A stretch of 64,000 bases of DNA from CAXBOO01 sp963977425 (lineage in GTDB: Bacteria > Bacteroidota > Bacteroidia > Flavobacteriales_D > Luteibaculaceae): the NCBI GenBank assembly GCA_963977425.1, contig CAXBOO010000006.1, positions 1 through 64,000 on the forward strand, written 5' to 3'. This document shows positions 42,856 to 51,866 of the stretch, one piece after another. The notes beneath the pieces were generated by a model that ran no database searches, had not been told where the DNA came from, and saw only the letters and a list, made by a program, of their open reading frames with translations. The position numbers and the translations under genes were made by a program. Every line of letters begins with the position of its first letter. Within the stretch, counting starts at the first letter, position 1.

Positions 42856-44028
42856 ATGAACAGCAAAGCATTCGACATCATTATCGCTGGAGCGGGCATG
42901 GCCGGTATAAGTTTGTGTTACCGTGCTTTGAACTCAGGTATTTGGCGAGGTAAAAAAATAGCCATAATTGATCCTAATTTCAATGCCAAAGACGATAAAA
43001 CCTGGTGTTTCTGGGAAAATAACGAAGGCCCATTCGAAAACATCATATATAAAAAATGGAAAGAGCTTCAATTCTTCACCCATTCGGGTAAAAACTTAAC
43101 GCTGGATAATGGTGATTATCAATACAAGATGCTCCGCAGCATCGACTTCAAAAATCATTGCATCGATTTTTTGAAACAACAAACCAATGTCCATTTTATT
43201 GAAGATACTATAATAGAACACGACGGCAGCAACAACAAAGCTGTTTTCAGAAGCAGCACTACCGAATATCAATCGCTGATTGGGTTCAACAGTATTTTCG
43301 AAAAGCCTGACATCATAGCAAAACAGAATTACTATTTACAGCATTTTAAAGGCTGGTTTATAGAATCTGCTGCACCCGTTTTTGATAAAAAAAGCATCCA
43401 TTTAATGGACTTTAGACCCTCTCAGAAACATGGATGCACTTTCATGTACGTATTGCCCTTGTCTGAAAAAAAGGCTTTGGTAGAATATACCTTATTCACA
43501 AAGAATGTGTTGCGCGATGGCGAATACAACTCTGCTTTAGAAGACTTCATAACCCAGCAATTGGGAATAAAAGAGTACCGAATAAACCATACTGAAAAAG
43601 GCGTTATTCCTATGACGGATGCTGTTTTTAATCGATTTGAAGGCAACATCATCAACATTGGAAGCGCCGGCGGCGACACCAGAGCCAGTACAGGTTACAC
43701 ATTCAAAAACACACAGGATACCATTTCAACCGTCATAGAACATTACAAAAGGTCGAAACTTGATATCCTGCCTACAATCAAATTCAACACCAAACACCAT
43801 TTATTGGACAGCACCATTTTGAAAGTATTTGAAGATGGCAACTATCCTCCGCACGAAATATTTGAAGATTTGTTTTCTAAAACTTCAGCAAAACATATTT
43901 TCAAGTTCTTAGATGGCACATCTAACTTAGCCACCGATGTTAAAGTCATGAAATCGCTCCGAGCGAAATATTTTACTTTGGCTTTTGTTCAATCCATCAA
44001 ACAACACTTCACTTTGCGTTCACGTTAA
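42856..44028 (+). CDS. Lycopene cyclase family protein
   Basis: The 390-residue protein resembles lycopene beta-cyclase CrtY, a FAD/NAD-dependent enzyme that closes the end rings of lycopene at the membrane. The dinucleotide fold is DIIIAGAGMAGISLCYRAL, and the family motif DDKTWCFWEN follows. Other marks are YVLPLSEKKALVEYTLF, GVIPMTD and GSAGGDTRASTGYTF. No other carotenoid genes are in the window. It abuts the helicase stop without a gap and is followed 10 bases later by a metalloprotease gene. Confidence 0.88.
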   Translation: MNSKAFDIIIAGAGMAGISLCYRALNSGIWRGKKIAIIDPNFNAKDDKTWCFWENNEGPFENIIYKKWKELQFFTHSGKNLTLDNGDYQYKMLRSIDFKNHCIDFLKQQTNVHFIEDTIIEHDGSNNKAVFRSSTTEYQSLIGFNSIFEKPDIIAKQNYYLQHFKGWFIESAAPVFDKKSIHLMDFRPSQKHGCTFMYVLPLSEKKALVEYTLFTKNVLRDGEYNSALEDFITQQLGIKEYRINHTEKGVIPMTDAVFNRFEGNIINIGSAGGDTRASTGYTFKNTQDTISTVIEHYKRSKLDILPTIKFNTKHHLLDSTILKVFEDGNYPPHEIFEDLFSKTSAKHIFKFLDGTSNLATDVKVMKSLRAKYFTLAFVQSIKQHFTLRSR

Positions 44029-44038
44029 ACTTGTCGTT

Positions 44039-46411
44039 ATGAAACTCATATTATCATTATTTCTATCACTCATTTTGTCTTCATCTGTTTTTGCTCAGAA
44101 AAAAAAGAGTGACGATAAAGAAGAAAAAAAAGCTAACTATTTATCGGAAGTACTTAAAGCTACTTACGCAGATACTGGTTTGTTTCAGATATACAAAATT
44201 GACGACAAATACCATTTCAGTATCCCAAAAACAGAACTGGGGAAAGAAATGCTTTTGGTAACACGCATTGCTGAAATACCGGCCAATTTAAATCCCTATT
44301 TAAATGCGGGTTCTAAAGTTGGTGAACAAGTAGTGTATTGGCAAAAAAACGGGAATCACATTTTACTTAGAGCCAAGTCGTACCAAAACGTAGCCGAAGA
44401 CAACGACCCTATTAAAACGAGCGTCGACATCAACAATTTCGAGCCCATAATTGAGCGTTTTGAAATAAAACAAACATCGGATAACGAAAACTTTTACCTC
44501 ATCGAAGTCGATGGACTTTTCAATAGCGACACCAAAGCATTATCGGCGTTTAATAGCGACAGTAGAAAAAACTACAACCTTGGGAGTTTAGATAAAGGCA
44601 GAAGTTTTATCGAACGCATTGCATCATACCCTACCAACATTGAAGTAAGGCATGTAAGCACATTCAGCTTAAGCAAAGCCAAAAACAAACAAGAAACAGC
44701 CAGTTTATTGATGGCTCAGAGTTTTTTATTGCTTCCCTCCGACTTGATGCAAAAACGCTATTATGACGAGCGTGTTGGTTGGTTTCATTACACACAAAAC
44801 AATTACAGCAGCGATGCTTTAAAAACCGATACCAGAAGTTTCATCAAACGATGGAGATTAGAACCTAAAAACCCGCAAGCTTATGCTCAAGGGCAATTGG
44901 TAGAACCTATTAAACCAATAGTTTGGTACATCGACTCAGCAACACCCGAAAAATGGCGCAAGTACTTCAAACAAGGAATTGAAGACTGGAACGCTTGTTT
45001 TGAAATGGCTGGTTTTAAAAATGCAGTGCAAGCCAAAATGGCTCCAACACCAGAAGAAGACCCAGAATTCAGTCCCGAAGATGCACGATACAGTGTGGTT
45101 CGTTATGTAGCCAGTACGACAAGAAATGCCATGGGTCCATCCGTAGCCGACCCAAGAACAGGTGAAATTCTAGAGTCTGACATCATTTGGTATCACAATC
45201 ACTTACGCAGCTACCGCAACCGCTATTTATTAGAAACAGGGGCTGCAAATCCCAAAGCACGTTCGCTGAACACACCAGAGGAAGAAATAGGTGAAATGAT
45301 GCGCAGAGTAATTGCACACGAAGTTGGTCATGCTCTTGGCTTACCTCACAACATGAAAGCCAGTGCAGCATATCCAACCGATTCGTTGCGTTCGGCAGAT
45401 TTCACTCATAAATACGGCATTGCTAGTACCATTATGGACTATGCCCGCTACAATTATGTTGCTCAACCAGGTGATAGCAATGTGCGTTTTGTTCGTCAGA
45501 TGGGACCTTACGATACCTACTCTATTGGCTATGGTTACAAATATTTGAGTGGCGAAAACTATGAATCTGAAATTCCGATTTTACAATCGTGGATTGAATC
45601 GGTTGAAAACAATCCTTTGTATCAATTTGGAAAAGGATACGACGGTGTAGACCCCGATTCTCAAACAGAATGCATTGGAGACAACAACATCACCGCCAGT
45701 GAATATGGACTAGACAATTTAGAAATAGTGGCAGAAAACATTGTGGAATGGACCAATACAGATGGAAAAAATTACGACGATTTAGAAGAGCTCTACAAAG
45801 AGATGATCGTTGTGTATTATCGCTATGTAAACCATGTTGTAAGCAATATTGGTGGGGTCAACATCCACCTAAAAACCAGCAATCAAAAAGGCGACGTTTA
45901 CACAGCTGTAGATGCACAACAACAATGGGATGCTCTGCATTTTCTTAAACACAGATTCTTTGAAACGCCCGAATGGTTGATTCCTGAAGATGTGGCTCAC
46001 AAAATTTCTCCATATGCTTTGCAAAACACTTTTTCTCGTCGTCAGAAAGCCATTCTCAACAAATTACTCGATAGCGAAAGAGTAATGCGTTTACAAAACC
46101 AACACGAATACAACGACTCCTTACCTACCCTTTTTGATGTGTTGGAATCGGTTCAAAAATCACTTTTTTCAGATGTTTATTTCAATGGAAAAAGCAATGT
46201 TAATCTTCGTTTGTTGCAAAAACATTATGTCGATAAAATGATCGCCATCAGTCAAAACGCAAAAGGATATACCGATACGGATGCTCCCGCCATTGCATTT
46301 GAATTGTTACTTGAGCTGCAAAACAAAATAAACAAAAGCGGTAGCAACAACACTGAAGAAGCTCATTTCGAATATCTTTCAAACACCATAGAACAGGCTT
46401 TAAAACCTTAA
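44039..46411 (+). CDS. Secreted zinc metalloprotease of the DUF4953/DUF5117 family
   Basis: The ATG at 44039 begins a signal peptide (LILSLFLSLILSSSVFAQ); an upstream TTG at 43985 falls inside the cyclase gene. The 790-residue protein has N-terminal DUF5117-type sequence and a metzincin-like zinc site, HEVGHALGLPHN (His427, Glu428, His431), with a Met-turn-like STIMDYARYNYVAQPGD. The VVRYVASTTRNAMGPSVADPRTGEI segment is typical of this Bacteroidota family. Substrates are unknown. It acts in the periplasm or outside the cell and lacks an obvious T9SS sorting domain. Confidence 0.9.
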   Translation: MKLILSLFLSLILSSSVFAQKKKSDDKEEKKANYLSEVLKATYADTGLFQIYKIDDKYHFSIPKTELGKEMLLVTRIAEIPANLNPYLNAGSKVGEQVVYWQKNGNHILLRAKSYQNVAEDNDPIKTSVDINNFEPIIERFEIKQTSDNENFYLIEVDGLFNSDTKALSAFNSDSRKNYNLGSLDKGRSFIERIASYPTNIEVRHVSTFSLSKAKNKQETASLLMAQSFLLLPSDLMQKRYYDERVGWFHYTQNNYSSDALKTDTRSFIKRWRLEPKNPQAYAQGQLVEPIKPIVWYIDSATPEKWRKYFKQGIEDWNACFEMAGFKNAVQAKMAPTPEEDPEFSPEDARYSVVRYVASTTRNAMGPSVADPRTGEILESDIIWYHNHLRSYRNRYLLETGAANPKARSLNTPEEEIGEMMRRVIAHEVGHALGLPHNMKASAAYPTDSLRSADFTHKYGIASTIMDYARYNYVAQPGDSNVRFVRQMGPYDTYSIGYGYKYLSGENYESEIPILQSWIESVENNPLYQFGKGYDGVDPDSQTECIGDNNITASEYGLDNLEIVAENIVEWTNTDGKNYDDLEELYKEMIVVYYRYVNHVVSNIGGVNIHLKTSNQKGDVYTAVDAQQQWDALHFLKHRFFETPEWLIPEDVAHKISPYALQNTFSRRQKAILNKLLDSERVMRLQNQHEYNDSLPTLFDVLESVQKSLFSDVYFNGKSNVNLRLLQKHYVDKMIAISQNAKGYTDTDAPAIAFELLLELQNKINKSGSNNTEEAHFEYLSNTIEQALKP

Positions 46412-46426
46412 CAAATTAGTCATTGC

Positions 46427-47059
46427 ATGCGCTTTCCAAATCCACTTAGCTTACTCGATATTGTTCCTGATACAGGGCTGAAAATTATCGGTAATGAGCT
46501 CGACCCCCACATACTGGAGAAAGCGTACGATGCTGGATATTTCCCGTGGAACACATATCCTGACGAGATGTTGTGGCACTCTCCCGAACCTAGATTTGTG
46601 TTGTTTCCTGATGATTTGAAAATTTCAAAATCTACACGAAAACTATTTCGCAACCCTGACTTGAATTTCAAGATGAATCAAGATTTTGAATTGGTTTTAC
46701 AGCATTGCGCCAACATCCATAGACCAGGACAAGATGGTACATGGTTGTACGAATCTTTGCAAGCTTGTATTTTGGAATTGCACAAAAAAGACAAAGCCCT
46801 ATGTGTAACGGCTTACATAGGTGATGAATTGATTGGTGGTTTGTACGGAATTATAGCCGGTAAAAACAGAAAAGTTTTTTGCGGTGAAAGCATGTTCAGC
46901 CTACAAAGCAATGGTTCTAAACTGGCCTTTGCGTGGTATGTACAAAACTATGCACAACAGCATTTCGAATTGATCGATTGCCAACAAGAAACCCCCTACC
47001 TAGCTTCGTTTGGCGCAAAGTGTATGGATGCTAAAGATTATCTGGAGTATCTGAAATAG
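46427..47059 (+). CDS. aat: Leucyl/phenylalanyl-tRNA--protein transferase
   Basis: Aat attaches Leu or Phe to proteins with N-terminal Lys or Arg, marking them for ClpAP degradation. The 210-residue enzyme shows AYDAGYFPWNTYPDEMLWHSPEPR, the GTWLYESLQAC segment, GDELIGGLYGIIAGKNRKVFCGESMFS, and ASFGAKCMDAKDYLEYL at the end. Length and motif order agree with the family. It lies 15 bases after the metalloprotease gene and may share its transcript. Confidence 0.94.
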   Translation: MRFPNPLSLLDIVPDTGLKIIGNELDPHILEKAYDAGYFPWNTYPDEMLWHSPEPRFVLFPDDLKISKSTRKLFRNPDLNFKMNQDFELVLQHCANIHRPGQDGTWLYESLQACILELHKKDKALCVTAYIGDELIGGLYGIIAGKNRKVFCGESMFSLQSNGSKLAFAWYVQNYAQQHFELIDCQQETPYLASFGAKCMDAKDYLEYLK

Positions 47060-47108
47060 TTTTAGTTCAATTGACAGCAATAAACTAGTCGAATTAGAAC
47101 TTCAAACA

Positions 47109-47402
47109 TTACAAAATCTCAACCGTATTCACCCAGCCTTTTTCTAGATGATCGTTCAGTGCTTTGGCTACCTTGCTTTTGCTCATATTGAACTCGTTGC
47201 GCAAGGCCGCTGATGAAAGCTTGATTTTCACATTGCCGTTTTCAAAAGTCAACCGCTCGGTATGTTTGGTAACATAAGGCCCCGTAATTTCTTCCCAAGC
47301 TCTTAGAATACTCACTTCTTTTAGTTTTTCTTCGTGACCGTAAGCCTTCATCAATCGCATGATGGCCGAACCCAATTTCTCTTCTTTTTTATACTTCGAC
47401 AT
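47109..47402 (-). CDS. DUF721/DciA-like protein
   Basis: The 97-residue protein has the DUF721 core (VSILRAWEEITGPYVTKHTERLTFENGNVKIKLSSAALRNEF). DciA-type members help load the replicative helicase, and a short DUF721 gene beside recF is common in bacteria. It overlaps recF by 14 bases and is translated from the same message. A role in helicase loading is inferred from family and context. Confidence 0.85.
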   Translation of the reverse strand: MSKYKKEEKLGSAIMRLMKAYGHEEKLKEVSILRAWEEITGPYVTKHTERLTFENGNVKIKLSSAALRNEFNMSKSKVAKALNDHLEKGWVNTVEIL

Positions 47403-48492
47403 CGCAGCTTACTTTTCCGTTTTTTACTTGAAACAATCCTAAATCATCTCCAAAAATATCGAGAATATCTTCTTTGGATGTGTGGCTTATAAACAATTGC
47501 CCGTAATGTTCTTGGTGCAAAATATCCATCAGGTTCTGAACTCGTTTTTTGTCCAATTTATCAAAAATATCATCCAATAACAAAATAGGTTTTACGCCTA
47601 TTTCATCTTTCAACACAAGATATTTACTAAGTTTTAAGGCTATCAACAAACTTTTTTGTTGACCCTGACTTGCAAATTTTTTGGCCGATAAATGTTTGAG
47701 TTTCAAATCCAAATCGTCTTTATGAATCCCGAGCGTAGAACGTCGTGCCATCATATCGCGTTTCATATTATTTTTCAACGCCGTTTCGTAATCTTCCGTA
47801 GGCAAAATGCTTGGCAAATACGTTAACTCAGGCGACTCATCTACTCCAGCTAAATCGCTGTAATTTGTAGAAAAAACAGGATTAAAAATATCAACAAATC
47901 GTTGGCGTTCTTTTAAGATATATGCTCCAGGTTTTGCTAATTGAAGATTGAGCACTTCTAATACTCCCGCATTGGGCATTTCGCTTTTTAAGTGGCTGTT
48001 TTTTTGTTTCAGTATCTTGTTGTACTGCATCAATGCTGTTAAATACTCTCGGTTGTAAAACGATATGGCCGAATCCAAAAACTTGCGACGTATTTCTGCC
48101 AAGCCACTGATGATATTGCTATCGTAAGGAGAAATTATTACAACGGGCATGTAGCCAATATAATCGGCCAAGCGCTTGAAGTCTTTCACGCCTTTTTTTA
48201 CCCGCTTCTTACCTTCAATTTGGTAGGCAATGCTAATCTCATCTAGCACATTGTCTTTTTCTACTTCGGTGCTGATGGTATAAAATGCTTCTCCAGCCAT
48301 AACCGAATCGGCATCAACCGATGTTAAATAGCTTTTTGTGTTGCCTAAAGTGAAAATTGCATCCAAAAAATTGGTCTTTCCTTGGGCATTTTCACCAAAA
48401 AAGGCATTTACTTTAGAATGAAGCGACAAACTTGCCTGAACTAAGTTCTTGTAATTAAAGACATTAAGCCTAATAAGGCGTAAATTTTGCAT
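47389..48492 (-). CDS. recF: DNA replication and repair protein RecF
   Basis: RecF binds gapped DNA and helps load RecA. The start at 48492 gives MQNLRLIRLNVFNYKN, the standard RecF N-terminus; an upstream start at 48516 would add eight odd residues. Walker A is FFGENAQGKTNFLDAI, the ABC signature is SQGQQKSLLIAL and Walker B is ILLLDDIFDKLD. The 367-residue length is normal. The upstream gap (48493-48580) is divergent to a TPR gene. Confidence 0.95.
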   Translation of the reverse strand: MQNLRLIRLNVFNYKNLVQASLSLHSKVNAFFGENAQGKTNFLDAIFTLGNTKSYLTSVDADSVMAGEAFYTISTEVEKDNVLDEISIAYQIEGKKRVKKGVKDFKRLADYIGYMPVVIISPYDSNIISGLAEIRRKFLDSAISFYNREYLTALMQYNKILKQKNSHLKSEMPNAGVLEVLNLQLAKPGAYILKERQRFVDIFNPVFSTNYSDLAGVDESPELTYLPSILPTEDYETALKNNMKRDMMARRSTLGIHKDDLDLKLKHLSAKKFASQGQQKSLLIALKLSKYLVLKDEIGVKPILLLDDIFDKLDKKRVQNLMDILHQEHYGQLFISHTSKEDILDIFGDDLGLFQVKNGKVSCDVEV

Positions 48493-48580
48493 AGATTTAA
48501 AAATACAACAATACAATGCAAAGCTATCTCTTTAAAAAATCTATTTTTGCCCTTTAATAAGTGAACGTAATTTTAAGCTA

Positions 48581-49258
48581 ATGGCTAAGCAAGACAACGA
48601 AACTATAGTAGACGTAGAAAAAGTATACAGTAAATCTGAAAAATTCTACGAAGACAACAAAAAAAGCATCAACATATTTGGAACAAGTATTCTAGCTGTT
48701 GTTCTTTTATACCTAGCATTCGTAAATTTCTACCAACAACCACGTGAGTTAGAAGCATCAGAATCGATGTGGAAAGCTGAATACTACTTTGAAATTGATT
48801 CATTGAATTTAGCAATCAACGGTGATGGTAACTATCCTGGTTTTGCACAAATAGCTACAGATTATTCTGGAACAAAGTCGGCTAACCTTGCTAACTATTA
48901 CATGGGTATTTCTAGCTACCGTTTGGGTGATTACACAAGTGCTATTGCATACCTTAAAGACGCCAACTTAGACGATGACATGATTTCTAGTGTAGCTCTA
49001 GGTACTATTGGTGATGCTTATGTTGAATTAGAGCAATTCCAAAATGGTGTTGACTACTTCGCAAAAGCAGTTGCTAACAGCGACAACGAATTTACAGCGC
49101 CTATTTACATGAAAAAACAAGCTATCTTGTTGGAAAACTTAGGTGAATACGGTAAAGCATTGAACATTTACAAATCAATCAAAAGCAAATACCCAACCAG
49201 TGCTGAAGGTCAGGACATGGAAAAGTACATTGCTCGCGCTGAAGGTTTGGTAAAATAA
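48581..49258 (+). CDS. Membrane-anchored TPR protein
   Basis: The 225-residue protein has an N-terminal cytoplasmic stretch, one transmembrane helix (about residues 33-51) and TPR repeats over about 95-220 (LANYYMGISSYRLGDYTSAIAYLKDA and LENLGEYGKALNIYKSIKSKYP). The layout resembles YfgM-type anchored TPR proteins, which scaffold envelope protein folding, though a specific role is not shown. It is followed three bases later by ribH. A TATTTTTG box at 48542-48549 is a possible -7 element. Confidence 0.85.
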   Translation: MAKQDNETIVDVEKVYSKSEKFYEDNKKSINIFGTSILAVVLLYLAFVNFYQQPRELEASESMWKAEYYFEIDSLNLAINGDGNYPGFAQIATDYSGTKSANLANYYMGISSYRLGDYTSAIAYLKDANLDDDMISSVALGTIGDAYVELEQFQNGVDYFAKAVANSDNEFTAPIYMKKQAILLENLGEYGKALNIYKSIKSKYPTSAEGQDMEKYIARAEGLVK

Positions 49259-49261
49259 ATT

Positions 49262-49744
49262 ATGGCAACAAGCAATTTATCACATTACAATGAAGAAGGC
49301 GTTCCTAATGGGGCGCCTTTTTCTATTGCCCTCGTTGTATCAGAATGGAACGACGACATTACGGGTAATCTTTTAAAAGGAGCGAAAGAAACCTTACTTA
49401 AACACGGTGTTTTAGAAGACAACATTCGTACGGTATGGGTACCTGGTTCTTACGAATTGCCTTTGGTAGCGCAAAATATATTGGAAGCCAATAAAGCAGA
49501 CGGTATAGTTTGTTTAGGTTCTGTTATACAAGGCGAAACCAAACATTTCGATTTTGTATGCCAAGCTGCTGCCGATGGTATCATGAATGTTGGATTGAAA
49601 TACAACAAGCCCGTTATTTTTGGTGTATTGACCGATAACACACGCCAACAAGGTTTGGATAGATCGGGTGGAAAACTGGGCAACAAAGGCATTGAATGCG
49701 CAGTAGCGTGTTTGAAAATGCTTGCCATCAAGGCCAATCTTTAA
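49262..49744 (+). CDS. ribH: 6,7-dimethyl-8-ribityllumazine synthase
   Basis: RibH makes the riboflavin precursor lumazine from 5-amino-6-ribitylaminouracil and dihydroxybutanone phosphate. The 160-residue protein shows VSEWNDDITGNLLKGAKETL, VPGSYELPLVAQ, the substrate loop VIQGETKHFDFVCQAAADGIM with the catalytic His, and FGVLTDNTRQQGLDRSGG. It is translated just after the TPR gene and ends at a strong terminator. No other rib genes are nearby. Confidence 0.95.
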   Translation: MATSNLSHYNEEGVPNGAPFSIALVVSEWNDDITGNLLKGAKETLLKHGVLEDNIRTVWVPGSYELPLVAQNILEANKADGIVCLGSVIQGETKHFDFVCQAAADGIMNVGLKYNKPVIFGVLTDNTRQQGLDRSGGKLGNKGIECAVACLKMLAIKANL

Positions 49745-49762
49745 TTAGAAACTTAATAGCAT

Positions 49763-49794
49763 AAAAAAAGCCTCGATGAATCGGGGCTTTTTTT
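49763..49794 (+). terminator. Rho-independent terminator after ribH
   Basis: A7GCC and GGCT7 arms plus an inner CGAT/ATCG stem (one T/G pair) form a strong hairpin. A- and T-tracts on both sides make it usable in both directions, also for the convergent DUF4442 gene ending at 49814. Confidence 0.85.
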
Positions 49795-49813
49795 ATGTTT
49801 CAAAATTCAAATT

Positions 49814-50323
49814 CTAGACCTTTGTTTTCACTTGACTCCACTCTTTGATTTGCCAAAGTGTTTTGGCGGTCGCTACGTGTTTGCCATCTTTTGTGTGCAA
49901 CTTGGTTTCTATTTCTTTGTAAACACCTTCAGTATTGCCCGCTAAGCTGTTTTTCATATCCGACTGAAGTTCTTCCCCTTCAGCTACAGAAGTTGCTACA
50001 GCATCCATCTTACATTGATAAAAATATTCTACAGATATACTGCGCATGATGATGCGGTAATTATCGGCATCCAAATTCATCATCAACAACAATCCTGCTG
50101 AAAATTCGGACACCGTTGCAATAGCACAAGCATGTGTTCCTTTAATGTGATTCCAGTTGCGCCGTTTGTAAGGAATGAAGGTTTCTGTTTTATGCAAACT
50201 CAGGCTTTTGACTTTAATGCCATGAGGTTTGTTGAATGGAATTCCAAACCCTAATGCTAGGTTCAACTTTGTTAATCCCCAACCGCCTTTTGAACCTCCT
50301 ATTAGTAAATCTTTTAATTTCAT
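49814..50323 (-). CDS. DUF4442 hotdog-fold protein
   Basis: The 169-residue protein matches DUF4442, a hotdog-fold group related to thioesterases. It has NWNHIKGTHACAIATVSEFSAGLLLMMNL in the central helix region, a YRIIMRSISVEYFYQCKMDAVA strand and a final THDGKHVATAKTLWQIK-like strand (TKDGKHVATAKTLWQIK). The substrate is unknown. It overlaps the upstream pyrophosphohydrolase gene by four bases. Confidence 0.85.
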   Translation of the reverse strand: MKLKDLLIGGSKGGWGLTKLNLALGFGIPFNKPHGIKVKSLSLHKTETFIPYKRRNWNHIKGTHACAIATVSEFSAGLLLMMNLDADNYRIIMRSISVEYFYQCKMDAVATSVAEGEELQSDMKNSLAGNTEGVYKEIETKLHTKDGKHVATAKTLWQIKEWSQVKTKV

Positions 50324-50742
50324 TTTTCTTCTAGTATTTTTTTAATGTTTGGTCTAAAATAATTGGGCCCTTTCATCACTTTTCCATCTTCTCTTCGAAT
50401 TGCTTTTCCGTCTTCTCCAAGTTTACTCATGTTGCTTGATTGGATTTCGTAAAATACATCCAACATTTTGTCTTGCAAGCCGTGACTTAACATGGTTCCG
50501 CATAAAATATAAAGAATATCGCCCAAGGCATCGGCCACTTCAACCAAATCGCCGTTGAGAGCTGCTTCTAAATACTCGTTATTTTCTTCTTCTAACAACC
50601 TGTGTCTTAACTCAATAACCTCTTTCGATAGTTCTGTAGTTGGTTCGTATTTGTTTTGAATTCCAAAACTATCGTGGAAAGTTTCTACTGCCTTTACTAG
50701 ACTTAAAAGTGATTCGGATTGTGTGGTGCTCTTGCTTAACAT
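50320..50742 (-). CDS. MazG/PRA-PH-like nucleoside triphosphate pyrophosphohydrolase
   Basis: The 140-residue protein is an all-alpha NTP pyrophosphatase-like enzyme. The metal site pattern ExxE followed by ExxD is visible in RLLEEENNEYLEAALNGDLVEVADALGDILYI. The C-terminal KGPNYFRPNIKKIL motif is typical of this phosphoribosyl-ATP pyrophosphohydrolase-like family (COG4696 type). It probably removes noncanonical nucleotides; the true substrate is not known. It is coupled to the DUF4442 gene. Confidence 0.85.
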   Translation of the reverse strand: MLSKSTTQSESLLSLVKAVETFHDSFGIQNKYEPTTELSKEVIELRHRLLEEENNEYLEAALNGDLVEVADALGDILYILCGTMLSHGLQDKMLDVFYEIQSSNMSKLGEDGKAIRREDGKVMKGPNYFRPNIKKILEEK

Positions 50743-50855
50743 TGTTTAACTGCAAATTAGGTGCGTAAAAATTAGGTATAATAATATTTGTAACCCAAAT
50801 TCGTGTGCGGAAAAAATAGTCTTTTTATTTTGCCGCCCCAAACCATTTATCGCAT

Positions 50856-51863
50856 ATGAGCAACAGCTTAGAAAACACAGATATAAACGCATTAAACGAA
50901 TTGATAAAGCAAGAAAGTGGTTTCTTGGATTTAATCAAGTCAGAAGTTTCAAAGGTAATTGTAGGTCAACCAGACATGCTCGAAAGCTTGTTAATTGGTC
51001 TTTTGGCCAATGGACACGTGCTTTTAGAAGGTGTTCCGGGCTTAGCTAAAACACTAGCCATCAATACGCTATCGAAAGCCGTAGACGTTTCGTTCAGTCG
51101 AATTCAGTTTACACCCGATTTGCTTCCTGCCGATTTGGTAGGTACCATGATATACAATCAAAAGCAAGAATCGTTTTCGGTTAAAAAAGGACCTATTTTC
51201 TCCAATTTTGTATTGGCCGATGAAATAAACCGTGCTCCTGCAAAAGTTCAATCAGCTTTACTAGAAGCAATGCAAGAGCGCCAAGTTACCATTGGTTCGG
51301 AAACTCACACTTTACCTGAACCTTTTTTGGTTTTGGCAACTCAAAACCCTGTAGAGCAAGAAGGAACTTATCCACTACCTGAAGCACAAGTCGATAGATT
51401 TATGTTGAAAGTTGTTTTGGATTACCCATCTAAGGCTGAAGAAAAATCCATTTTAAGAAGCAATGTTTCTGAAGCTGGTTTTGCGAAACCAAATCCGGTG
51501 GTAAAACCAGAAGAAATTCTTCGTGCTCGTCAGTTGGTAAAACAAGTGTATATGGACGAGAAAATTGAGCAATACATTGTCGATTTAGTTTTTGCTACTC
51601 GATACCCAGAAGATGCTGGATTGGAAAAAATGAAAGATCTAATTTCATTTGGAGCTTCTCCGCGTGCGAGTATTGCCATGGCACATGCAGCTAAAGCTTA
51701 CGCTTTCATGAATCATCGCGGATATGTTATTCCAGACGATATTAGAGCCATAGCTCCACGTATACTTCGTCACCGTATTGGACTTTCTTACGAAGCGGAA
51801 GCAGAGGAAATTACCAGCGAAGACATTGTTAAAGAAATACTGAATAAGGTTCAAGTGCCCTAA
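50856..51863 (+). CDS. MoxR-family AAA ATPase, first gene of the Bat operon
   Basis: MoxR ATPases act as chaperones, usually together with vWA-domain proteins. The 335-residue protein has Walker A GVPGLAKT (59-66), Walker B VLADEINRAPAKVQ, sensor 1 LATQNPVEQEGTYPLPEAQ and arginine-finger region QVDRFMLK. It is the first of eight same-strand genes that form the classic aerotolerance arrangement. The gap to the DUF58 gene is three bases. Confidence 0.93.
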   Translation: MSNSLENTDINALNELIKQESGFLDLIKSEVSKVIVGQPDMLESLLIGLLANGHVLLEGVPGLAKTLAINTLSKAVDVSFSRIQFTPDLLPADLVGTMIYNQKQESFSVKKGPIFSNFVLADEINRAPAKVQSALLEAMQERQVTIGSETHTLPEPFLVLATQNPVEQEGTYPLPEAQVDRFMLKVVLDYPSKAEEKSILRSNVSEAGFAKPNPVVKPEEILRARQLVKQVYMDEKIEQYIVDLVFATRYPEDAGLEKMKDLISFGASPRASIAMAHAAKAYAFMNHRGYVIPDDIRAIAPRILRHRIGLSYEAEAEEITSEDIVKEILNKVQVP

Positions 51864-51866
51864 ACA

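Noticed and set aside
43985..44038. N-terminal extension of the metalloprotease from a TTG
   Set aside because: The extension lies in the lycopene cyclase gene, is polar, and hides the signal peptide that begins at the ATG at 44039.
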